Shown here: positions 27,016-34,304 of the stretch, in pieces
How positions within the stretch are numbered: position 1 is the stretch's first letter
Layout of the letters: each line of letters starts with the position of its first letter
Assembly (NCBI GenBank): GCA_035384565.1
Contig: DAOOIT010000029.1
Coordinates: forward strand, 9,190 to 73,189
Source: Planctomycetota bacterium
GTDB lineage: Bacteria; Planctomycetota; PUPC01; DSUN01
DNA length: 64,000 nucleotides
Reading direction: 5' to 3'
The notes under the pieces: generated by a model
Database searches by the model: none
Seen by the model: only the letters and a program-made list of their open reading frames with translations
What the model was told of the DNA's origin: nothing
Translations under genes and position numbers: made by a program

Positions 27016-27044
27016 TTGACCGCGGTGGGGCAAACGGGTATTCT
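27016..27044 (+). promoter_or_regulatory. Promoter of the phosphate acyltransferase gene
   Basis: TTGACC (27016-27021), a 17-bp spacer and TATTCT (27039-27044). Transcription from about 27051 fits the ATG at 27093. The tandem palindromes lie just upstream. Confidence 0.7.
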
Positions 27045-27092
27045 TGTGGCGTCTCGGGTCGTCACATTCCAGCGCCAGAGGAGAATCGGCCG

Positions 27093-28034
27093 ATGAAGAA
27101 CTTCGACGCCCTGCTGCGTCTGGTGGCGCATCAGCCCCGCCGCCGCCTGTCTGTCGCCGTGGCTCAGGACTACACGGTCCTCGAGGCCATTCGCGACGCG
27201 GAGGCCCAGGGCCTTGTGCAGGCCGTGCTCTTCGGCGACCGGGAGAGCATCCTCGAGGAGGCTGAGCGCGCCCAGTATGCGGTGCGCGAGGCCGACATCG
27301 TGCACGAGCCGGACCCGCTGAAGGCGGCGCTGGGCGCCGTGTCGCTCGCCTCACGCGGCGAGGCCGACATCGTGATGAAGGGCTACCTCCACACCGACGA
27401 TTTCCTCCGGGCCATCCTCCACAAGGAGCAGGGCCTTCGCACCGGCTCCATCATGAGCCACGTGTTCATCATCGAGAGCCGGGCCCTCGACCGCCTGCTC
27501 TTCGTGGCCGACGGGGCGATGAATATCGCCCCGGACCTCGAGTTGAAGGCCGCCATTCTCCTCAACACGGTGCACGTGGCCAGCGCCTTCGGCATCATGC
27601 GGCCCAAGGTGGCCGTCATGGCCGCGGTCGAGCTCATCAACCCTGCCATGCCGGCAACCCTGGACGCGGCCGCTCTCGCCCAGATGAGCAAGCGGCATCA
27701 GTTTTCGGTGGACTGCGAGGTGGACGGCCCCTTCGCCCTCGACAACGCCGTGAGCGCGGCCGCGGCGAAGCACAAGAAGATCAGCGGCCCCGTGGCGGGC
27801 GGGGCGGACGTGCTGCTCGTGCCCAATATCGAGGCGGGGAACATGCTGGCCAAGGCGCTGATCTACATCAGCGGATGCCGGCTGGCGGGGCTGCTCGTGG
27901 GGGCGAAGGTGCCCGTCGTGCTCACCAGCCGGGCCGACACGGCGGAGAGCAAGCTCCTGAGCATCGCGAGCGCCGTCTTCGCCATCAACCTTCAGCGCAC
28001 CCTGTGGCTCAAGGTGGGCAAGGTGCACTACTGA
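27093..28034 (+). CDS. ptb: Phosphate butyryl/acetyl-transferase (Ptb family)
   Basis: This 313-residue enzyme of the Pta/Ptb family exchanges CoA for phosphate on an acyl group (acyl-CoA + Pi to acyl-phosphate + CoA). Family motifs include EADIVMKGYLHTDDFLRAIL (about 91-110), SIMSHVFII, FVADGAMNIAPDLELKAAI (about 140-158) and the C-terminal GADVLLVPNIEAGNMLAKAL (about 237-256), typical of Ptb rather than Pta. A GAGGAG site precedes the ATG. In an organism with the acetyl-CoA pathway encoded 10 kb away it could yield acetyl- or butyryl-phosphate for ATP formation, though no acyl kinase is in the window. Its 3' end overlaps the convergent response regulator by 7 bases. Confidence 0.85.
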   Translation: MKNFDALLRLVAHQPRRRLSVAVAQDYTVLEAIRDAEAQGLVQAVLFGDRESILEEAERAQYAVREADIVHEPDPLKAALGAVSLASRGEADIVMKGYLHTDDFLRAILHKEQGLRTGSIMSHVFIIESRALDRLLFVADGAMNIAPDLELKAAILLNTVHVASAFGIMRPKVAVMAAVELINPAMPATLDAAALAQMSKRHQFSVDCEVDGPFALDNAVSAAAAKHKKISGPVAGGADVLLVPNIEAGNMLAKALIYISGCRLAGLLVGAKVPVVLTSRADTAESKLLSIASAVFAINLQRTLWLKVGKVHY

Positions 28035-28462
28035 CCGCCGGCCTCGGCCGCCTGGCGCTCGATGAGCTTGCGGACGGTGGCGAGGAGCTTCGCGGGGTCC
28101 ACCGGCTTGTCGAGGAAGGCGTCGGGGCGTTCGCCCATGTAGTCGTGGACGGCGTCGGCGGAGAAGCGGACGCCCGTCTTCTCGGCGATGCCGGTGAGGA
28201 GCACGACGGGTATGGCCTTGAGGGCGGGGTTCTGGCGCAGCTCGTAGAGGGCGGCGAAGCCGTCCTTCTTGGGCATCTGGACGTCCATCACGATCAGATC
28301 GGGGCGCTCGGCAGCCGCCTTCTCGATCGCGTCGCTGCCATCGCGCCCGAAGACGAACTCGTAGCCCTCGTCCTCGAGGGTCGCCTTGACGAATCGGCGG
28401 TTGTCCAGCTCATCGTCCACGATGAGCACCTTCTTGGGTCTGCTGGCCATACTTGCCCTCAT
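28028..28462 (-). CDS. Single-domain response regulator
   Basis: This 144-residue receiver has no output domain. D16/D17, D60 (LIVMDVQMPKKDGF), T90 and K119 are present. Its start overlaps the stop of the histidine kinase gene as ATGA, so the two form a coupled kinase-receiver pair. The long loop GIAEKTGVRF...PDAFLDKPVDP is shared with the receiver at 18623, so the two are paralogs. With no DNA-binding domain it must act through protein contacts or a phosphorelay. Confidence 0.9.
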   Translation of the reverse strand: MRASMASRPKKVLIVDDELDNRRFVKATLEDEGYEFVFGRDGSDAIEKAAAERPDLIVMDVQMPKKDGFAALYELRQNPALKAIPVVLLTGIAEKTGVRFSADAVHDYMGERPDAFLDKPVDPAKLLATVRKLIERQAAEAGGQ

Positions 28463-30177
28463 ACTTTCTGTGTGTCGCGTTGCCGCCGGAGCGGGAGGCA
28501 GAGGGTGAAGCTGGTGCCCTTGCCGATCTCGGAGGCGACGTCAATGCGGCCGCCATGCTCTTCGATGATCTTCTGGGTGACGGGGAGCCCGAGGCCGGTG
28601 CCTTTCGACCCCTTGGTGCTGAAGAAGACGGTGAAGAGCTTGGCGAGGGTCTCGGGCGACATGCCGCAGCCCGTGTCGCTGACGGTGACGCGGACGAAGG
28701 GGTCGGTCGTGGGGGCCTGGGTGCGCACGGTGACCGTGCCGCCGGAGGCGGCGCAGGCGTCAATGGCGTTGGTGATGATGTTGAGCAGGCAGCGGCGGAT
28801 TCCGCGCGGGTCTACCTCCACAGGGCCCAGGGCGGGGTCGAGTTGGATCGAGAAGGTGACGTTGGCGTTCTCGGCCCTGGCGGCGGTGAGCTCGCAGATC
28901 TCGGAGCACAGGGCGCCGAGATCGGCCTCGGCATACTCGGGCTGCCGCTGCTTGGAGTAGGTCAGGAGGTCCCAGACCAGGTCTTCCATGAAGCTGTTGT
29001 TGCGGGAGACCATCTCCCAGCCGGTGCGGATGCGTGCCATGTCCTGCGAGTGGAGGCCCTTGTCGAGGATGTAGGCTCCGCCCTTGATGCCCTGGAGGAT
29101 GTTCTTGATGCAGTGGGTGAGGCCGGCGAGGGTCTGGCCGACGGCAGCGAGGCGCTCGGAGGCCACGACCTTCTCGTGGAGGCGGGCGTTGGCGAGGCAG
29201 CCCGCCACCTGGTTCGCGGCGAAGGTGAGCAGCTCGAGGTCGGCCTGGGTGAAGCTGTGCATGCCCTTGAGCGTGTCTATGTGCACGGCCCCGAGCACCT
29301 CGTCGCGGAACACGAGAGGCGCGATCATCATCGAGCGGATGCCGAGGCCGACGATGCTCTGGGAGCCGGCGAAGCGCTCGTCGGCGGCCGCATCGCGGCA
29401 CAGGAGGCCGGCACGCTCGCGCATGGCGCGCTCGAGCGCGGTGTGGGAGATGCCGGCGTCGGCGGCCCGGCCCTTGATGCGGCAGCGGGCGGCGGCCGTG
29501 TGGACCTCCCGGCTCTGGGGGTCCACGAGGACGATGAACGCGCGATCGGCGACGCCGAAAATCTCGAAGAGCGCGCCGAGGACGCGGTCCAGAATCTCGG
29601 AGGTGCCGAGGGTTCCCGTGGTGGCCCGGGAGATCTCGTAGGCGGCCAGGAGGCGTCGGGCGAGCTGGCGCGGGTCCTCGTTGGCCTGGGGCAGCGCCAT
29701 CGTGGTGTAGCGCAGAGAGTCGACCGAGCCTACGGCGTTGTAGTCCACATCGGTGCGCACGAGGCGCCGGAGGCGGGTGGCATCGCCTTCCATCTTCGAG
29801 GCCGCGCCCTGAGGGGCCGGAGCGACCGAATCGCCCTTGCGCCACAGGATGGTCGAGGCGTCGGTGAGCATCTCCTCGTTCGCGTCGTCCGCGGTGTCCC
29901 TGGAGTGAAACGTCAGGTCCGCGTTCCCGATGCCCACGAGGTCGCCGTCGCGCAGGACGCAGCGCTTCTGCTGTTCGTCGTTGACAAAGGTCCCGTTGCG
30001 GCTCCCGCAGTCCTCCAGGATCCAGGCGGCGCCCTGGCGGACGATGCGGGCGTGGACCCCGGAGACTCCCGCGTCGGAGATGCAGATGTCGTTCTGCGGG
30101 GCGCGCCCGATGCGTGTCTCCACGCCCAGCCGGAAGCGGCGCTCGCCTTCTGCGGTCTGCCAGGTCAACGAAGCCAT
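28459..30177 (-). CDS. FHA-GAF sensor histidine kinase
   Basis: This 572-residue cytoplasmic kinase has an FHA domain (about 1-95; GRAPQND with Arg25, and SRNGTFVN at 59-66), which binds phosphothreonine. A linker and a GAF domain follow (about 180-335; AFIVLVDP, IAPLVFRDEVLGAVHID). The H-box AGLTHCIKNILQGI carries His355, and the HATPase_c domain has NIITNAIDA, DTGCGM and GTGLGLPV. An FHA module on a histidine kinase links Ser/Thr phosphorylation to two-component signalling, and a Ser/Thr kinase with Thr-rich repeats is encoded 2 kb away on the same strand. That link is inference. No membrane segment is seen. Confidence 0.92.
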   Translation of the reverse strand: MASLTWQTAEGERRFRLGVETRIGRAPQNDICISDAGVSGVHARIVRQGAAWILEDCGSRNGTFVNDEQQKRCVLRDGDLVGIGNADLTFHSRDTADDANEEMLTDASTILWRKGDSVAPAPQGAASKMEGDATRLRRLVRTDVDYNAVGSVDSLRYTTMALPQANEDPRQLARRLLAAYEISRATTGTLGTSEILDRVLGALFEIFGVADRAFIVLVDPQSREVHTAAARCRIKGRAADAGISHTALERAMRERAGLLCRDAAADERFAGSQSIVGLGIRSMMIAPLVFRDEVLGAVHIDTLKGMHSFTQADLELLTFAANQVAGCLANARLHEKVVASERLAAVGQTLAGLTHCIKNILQGIKGGAYILDKGLHSQDMARIRTGWEMVSRNNSFMEDLVWDLLTYSKQRQPEYAEADLGALCSEICELTAARAENANVTFSIQLDPALGPVEVDPRGIRRCLLNIITNAIDACAASGGTVTVRTQAPTTDPFVRVTVSDTGCGMSPETLAKLFTVFFSTKGSKGTGLGLPVTQKIIEEHGGRIDVASEIGKGTSFTLCLPLRRQRDTQKV

Positions 30178-30356
30178 GCTCTGCCTTTCCTGCTTCGGCC
30201 CAGAAGCATCGGCTCCTGCGCCAGCGCGCGTGGCGGACGCTGTCGCATCCGAGCTTCTGGCACCCTGCCTGTCCTTTCAGGGTAGCCATTCGGGGCCAGC
30301 TTGTCAACTGCCCCATGGAGACGGCCAAGGGAGCCGCCCGCCGCAGAAGACGCCTG

Positions 30357-30383
30357 CCCTGGCATCACCTAGCGATGCCAGGG
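30357..30383 (-). terminator. Hairpin overlapping the stop of the HzsA-like gene
   Basis: CCCTGGCATC (30357-30366) and GATGCCAGGG (30374-30383) form a perfect 10-bp stem whose 7-base loop contains the stop codon. There is no following T-tract. The 180-bp gap up to the kinase gene holds nothing else recognisable. Confidence 0.45.
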
Positions 30384-32729
30384 AGGAGCCAGGAAGCTGA
30401 TGGCCTCCTCGAAGGTCGCCTTGCGTCGGAAGTCGGCCGGGTTGTAGGCGGGAACGGCTGGGTCTGGCTTGTCGGCCCAGTGGGGGTGATGCCGCCCGAA
30501 GTAGCTGCCGTAGAACTGGTAATTGCTGTCCACCCAACGGCTCAGGCGCATCAGCTCCATCGCCGTGAGCATCTTCGAGTGGTCGTCCTTGGCGTTCTTC
30601 GCGTGCTTGGGGTCGGTGAGAACGGCCATGAGCGTGCTCTGGGCGCAGCCCAGGCTCTTGGGCGGCAGGGCGGCGCCGTTGTAGTTGCCACGGTCGCCCT
30701 GGTTGAACGAGGTGAACTCGGGAATGATCGGGCCGGCCAATTGCTTGCTGGCGAGTTGCTCGTAGGAGGTGTTGTAGTACGTCGTCAGTTCGCCGGTGAG
30801 CCGGAGGCCGCCGGCGGGCTCCTTGGCGCCGTGGCATAACACGCACTTGGCGTCGAGGATGGGCTGTATGTCGGTGGGGTAGTGGATCACCTGGCCGGCC
30901 AGGCCGTCGCCGCCGTTCTCCTGGAGGTCGCACGGCTGGGGCTGGAGGAGGCTCGGCGGGCGGCCGAGAGCCAGGGGCGTGCCGCCGGTGCGCACGGCGG
31001 CGGTGCGGCTGTGCTGGCCGTGGCAGCCTGTGCACGAGCGCACTTCGCCGGCGGCGTAGTTCACGTACGTGCGCTCGCGCTGGACCTCGCGGAAGTCCTT
31101 GTCCAGAGCCTGGAAGAACAGGCTGCGGCCGGCCGGCACCACGAAGTGGGCCGAGCCGTCCGCCTCGACAGGCACGACGCCCCACTGGACGCGCGGCCAG
31201 AGGGCCGCCTTCCAGCTCGAGCTGCTCAGCGACGTGCCCCAGCGCCGGCCCGTGGACCAGTAGCGCGGCACGACCTCGTTGACGCGTAGCCATTTCACCT
31301 CGCCTGGGGCCACGCTGTCCATGCCCTGGTACACGTTCTCCACCACGCACAGGGCCTGGTTGGCGGCCGCGTAGCGCGGGTCGCGCACGGGCTCCAGCAC
31401 GGGCGGCACGGCTCGGGGCACCAGCGCCAGCGGATGCCAGCACGAGAGCGCCGCGTCGGCGTGGACCTTTCGATGAACGCCCTCGGTGTCAATCAGGTAC
31501 AGGGCGTACGCATTGGGAACGGCCTTGTAGTGATCGGCGGGGTTGGCCTTGAATGAGACCAGGAACCTGCGGTCGCTCACCGGGTACGGGGTGGCGTAGA
31601 GGTGCCCCTTCCTGCCTTCCGGGTCGTGGACGTAGTTGCCGTCGGCGGTCAGGAAGTGCCAGCCGGGCTCCGAACGGCGCGCGATGAAAACGTGGGGCGT
31701 GATGTTGACGACGGGATAGCGGGTGTCGCCGCGCACGAAGCCGGGCTCGTTGGGGTCGGGCCCGCGCTCGCGCATGCCCATCCCGTAGTCTACAAGCAGA
31801 ATGGGGCCCAGGCAGCCGCCCTGGGGGAAATGGCACGTGCCCACGCACACGAAGCGGCTGTGGCTGCCGGGAAGGGGCATGGGGTACATGTAGATGGTCG
31901 TGTCGTCGTCGGCGAGGCCGTAGAGCTCCTGCGGCCGGCTGCCGTCGGGGTTCATGGACCAGATGGTCTTGGCCACGCGCGCCCCCTTGTCCACGTATTC
32001 CCAGCGGTGGTACATCACGCGGCCGTCGTCGAGGGCGATGGGGCAGAACTCGCTGACGGGGCTGCGCGTGAGCTGCTCCACGTTCGTGCCGTCGGCGGCC
32101 ATGCGGTGCAGCGTGGGCGCCACCAGGTGCGACGAGCCGCCGCACAGCACGGTGCACTCGGAGCGGGTGGAGGAGAAGACGATCCGGCCGTCGGGCAGGT
32201 AGTTGGGGTGAATGTCGTCGGTGTGCCAGCCGCGGTTCCAGCGGGCCACCTTCTCGGCCTCATCGGGGGGCGGGAACGACACCTGACGCAACCCCTTGCC
32301 GTCAATGCCCACCTCCCAGATGCGGAAGCCGGCGCCCGGGTTCTCGCGGAAGTCGAAGAGCACCCGCTTCGCGTCGAACGACAGGCTGATCTTGCCGATG
32401 AAGCCCTTGCCGCCGGGCAGGGCGGCAGCTGTCACCACGGGCCGTTCCGCCTTGGTCCGCACGTTGTAGATGTAGATGCCGTTCTCGGGCACGAAGCGGT
32501 CGGGGCTGGTGCCGTTATTGATGTCCGTGTAGTAGTGGTCGGACGAATAGGGCTTGCGCTTGACGAACACGATCTCCTCGAAGCCCAGGTCCTCGACGCC
32601 CACGGGCGCCTGGGACATCACGGGGCCGGCCCCCGCCGCCGCGGCGGTCTCGCCGGCCGAGGCCGCGCTCCAGCAAGTGCATAGGGCCATCGCGCAGAAC
32701 ACGAGCACAAGCCTGATTCCACTGCACAT
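30369..32729 (-). CDS. Hydrazine synthase alpha-like dihaem cytochrome protein
   Basis: This 786-residue exported protein starts at the ATG after GGAGAG, placed by the promoter at 32787-32815. A signal peptide (IRLVLVFCAMALCTCWSAASA) is followed by a propeller-like region with PD40-type strands (RVLFDFRENPGAGFRIWEV, DGRIVFSSTRSE, WSMNPDGS). A middle region follows, then two c-type haem sites, CTGCHG and CVLCHG, in a C-terminal cytochrome domain (HYPTDIQPILDAKC before the second). This architecture matches the HzsA-like family widespread in planctomycetes. No HzsB/C homologue is present, so hydrazine synthesis is not supported; the true substrate is unknown. Location is periplasmic or an equivalent compartment. 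Confidence 0.65.
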   Translation of the reverse strand: MCSGIRLVLVFCAMALCTCWSAASAGETAAAAGAGPVMSQAPVGVEDLGFEEIVFVKRKPYSSDHYYTDINNGTSPDRFVPENGIYIYNVRTKAERPVVTAAALPGGKGFIGKISLSFDAKRVLFDFRENPGAGFRIWEVGIDGKGLRQVSFPPPDEAEKVARWNRGWHTDDIHPNYLPDGRIVFSSTRSECTVLCGGSSHLVAPTLHRMAADGTNVEQLTRSPVSEFCPIALDDGRVMYHRWEYVDKGARVAKTIWSMNPDGSRPQELYGLADDDTTIYMYPMPLPGSHSRFVCVGTCHFPQGGCLGPILLVDYGMGMRERGPDPNEPGFVRGDTRYPVVNITPHVFIARRSEPGWHFLTADGNYVHDPEGRKGHLYATPYPVSDRRFLVSFKANPADHYKAVPNAYALYLIDTEGVHRKVHADAALSCWHPLALVPRAVPPVLEPVRDPRYAAANQALCVVENVYQGMDSVAPGEVKWLRVNEVVPRYWSTGRRWGTSLSSSSWKAALWPRVQWGVVPVEADGSAHFVVPAGRSLFFQALDKDFREVQRERTYVNYAAGEVRSCTGCHGQHSRTAAVRTGGTPLALGRPPSLLQPQPCDLQENGGDGLAGQVIHYPTDIQPILDAKCVLCHGAKEPAGGLRLTGELTTYYNTSYEQLASKQLAGPIIPEFTSFNQGDRGNYNGAALPPKSLGCAQSTLMAVLTDPKHAKNAKDDHSKMLTAMELMRLSRWVDSNYQFYGSYFGRHHPHWADKPDPAVPAYNPADFRRKATFEEAISFLAPPWHR

Positions 32730-32786
32730 GCGTGCTCTCCGGTACCCAAGCATCGGCAGCGGGAATATGAAACGTCGCCAGAAGCG

Positions 32787-32815
32787 AGTGTATGCCGCCC
32801 CGTGCGGCGTGTCAA
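32787..32815 (-). promoter_or_regulatory. Promoter of the HzsA-like gene
   Basis: On the minus strand TTGACA (32810-32815), a 17-bp spacer and TACACT (32787-32792). It lies inside the longest possible reading frame, which fixes the start downstream at 32729. The remainder of the gap to 32946 is GC-rich and featureless. Confidence 0.8.
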
Positions 32816-32946
32816 GCGGGGCAGTGAAGCCGGGGCGAGGGTGTCCGGGGCGGGCACGCACCGCGCAGGAGGCGGGCAGGCACCCTGCCCGGCCGGGCCT
32901 CGCAGGCGCGACGGTTGCCCCTCAGCCCAGCGGCCCCGCACGCCGC

Positions 32947-34221
32947 CTACCCGGCGCCGAGGGCCGAGGCGAGAACGTCGGCGGCGCGGTCAACCTCCTG
33001 GGGCGAGACGACGAGCGGCGGCTGAAGCCGGAGCACGTTGCCGAACACACCGCCCAGGCCGACGAGCACGCCGGCCTCGCGGCAGACGCGGCGGACCTCG
33101 CGGGCCTCGGCGTCGGCGGGGGTCTTCGCGGCGTCGCGGACGAGTTCGATGCCGACCATGAGGCCCTTGCCGCGCACGTCGCCGACGAGCGGGCACTTGC
33201 CGCGGAGAGCGGCGAGGCGGCGCATCAACTGGTCGCTGCGCTCGGCGGCCCGCTCGGGCAGCCGCTCGCCTAGCATCACGTCAAGGTTGGCGAGGCCCGC
33301 CGCGCACGACACGGGGTTGCCGCCGAACGTCGAGAGATGATCGCCGGGCGCGAAAGCGTCGGCCACGCCGGGACGTGCGATGAAGGCGCTCAGGGGGAAG
33401 CCGTCGGCGATGCCCTTCGCCAGGCACAGGATGTCGGGCTCCACGCCGTAATGCTCGATGGCAAAGAGCTTGCCCGTGCGCCCGAAGCCGCACTGCACCT
33501 CGTCGGCGATGAACAGCGCGCCGTCCTTGCGGACGATCTCCACGGCCCTCTGGAAGTACTCAGGCGGGGGGACGATGATGCCCCCCTCCCCCATCACCGG
33601 CTCGGCCACGAAGGCGGCCACGTCGCCCGCGGTCTGGTAACGCAGCACGTCGGCCATCGCCTCGGCACAAGCAACTCCGCAGGCCGGGTAGCTCAGCTTC
33701 AGCGGGCAGCGGTAGCAATAGGGCGCGGGCGCGAAAGCCACGCCCGACAGGTAGGGGCCGAAGCCTTTCTTCCGGCCGCGATTGCCGCTGATCGAGAGCG
33801 TGCCCACGGTGCGGCCGTGGAAGCTGGCCGTGAGCGCCACCAACTCGTGCCGCCTCGTGAACTGCTTGGCGAGGCGCACGGCCCCCTCGATGGCCTCGGC
33901 GCCGCTGTTGCCGAAGAAGCTCTTCTGAAGGGCGCCAGGCGTCACCTCGGCCAACCGCTTCGCCAGCTCGGCGGCGCGGGGGTTGTAGTAGACGTAGGTG
34001 CAGCAGTGCACCAGCTTCTCCATCTGCTCGCGCGCGGCGGCGAGCACCTTCGGGTGCCCGTGGCCCGCGTTCACCACGGCGATGCCGCTGAAGCAGTCGA
34101 GATACTCTCGCCCGTCGGCGCCCGTCACCGTGCAGCCCGCGGCCCGCACCACCTCGATCGGCTCGAAGCCCGCGACCATGCTGGTGATGAGATACCGGTC
34201 GTAGAGCTCTTTGGCACCCAT
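32947..34221 (-). CDS. Class-III PLP aminotransferase (GabT/AGXT2-like)
   Basis: This 424-residue fold-type I PLP enzyme of the aspartate aminotransferase superfamily, class III, starts at the ATG after AGGAGG. Motifs seen are NSGAEAIEGAVRLAKQ (PLP phosphate binding, about 107-122), SFHGRTVG (about 135-142), ALFIADEVQCGFGRTG (about 235-250, Asp to the PLP nitrogen) and LAKGIADGFPL with the Schiff-base Lys (about 272). The family moves amino groups from omega-amino acids such as 4-aminobutyrate, beta-alanine or ornithine to a 2-oxo acid. An unusual Cys-rich patch, YCYRCPLKLSYPACGVAC, lies at about 170-187. The substrate cannot be fixed. Confidence 0.85.
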   Translation of the reverse strand: MGAKELYDRYLITSMVAGFEPIEVVRAAGCTVTGADGREYLDCFSGIAVVNAGHGHPKVLAAAREQMEKLVHCCTYVYYNPRAAELAKRLAEVTPGALQKSFFGNSGAEAIEGAVRLAKQFTRRHELVALTASFHGRTVGTLSISGNRGRKKGFGPYLSGVAFAPAPYCYRCPLKLSYPACGVACAEAMADVLRYQTAGDVAAFVAEPVMGEGGIIVPPPEYFQRAVEIVRKDGALFIADEVQCGFGRTGKLFAIEHYGVEPDILCLAKGIADGFPLSAFIARPGVADAFAPGDHLSTFGGNPVSCAAGLANLDVMLGERLPERAAERSDQLMRRLAALRGKCPLVGDVRGKGLMVGIELVRDAAKTPADAEAREVRRVCREAGVLVGLGGVFGNVLRLQPPLVVSPQEVDRAADVLASALGAG

Positions 34222-34246
34222 CGAGAACACCTCCTGCTATCGTGTG

Positions 34247-34304
34247 ATAGGACCGATAGGGTTCCGAGTGAACACCTTCTCGAAGGTCATATCCGTCCTA
34301 TTCG
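34247..34304. repeat. Imperfect GATAGGAC-type inverted repeat
   Basis: TGATAGGACCGATAGG on the left and TCCGTCCTATTCGG on the right form an imperfect hairpin filling the gap between the two minus-strand genes and touching the stop codon of the upstream one. The motif resembles that at 42854-42931. Confidence 0.5.

Noticed and set aside
30369..32729. Evidence that the organism is an anammox bacterium
   Set aside because: Only an HzsA-like protein is present, and this family is widespread in planctomycetes without hydrazine metabolism. No other anammox gene is in the window.
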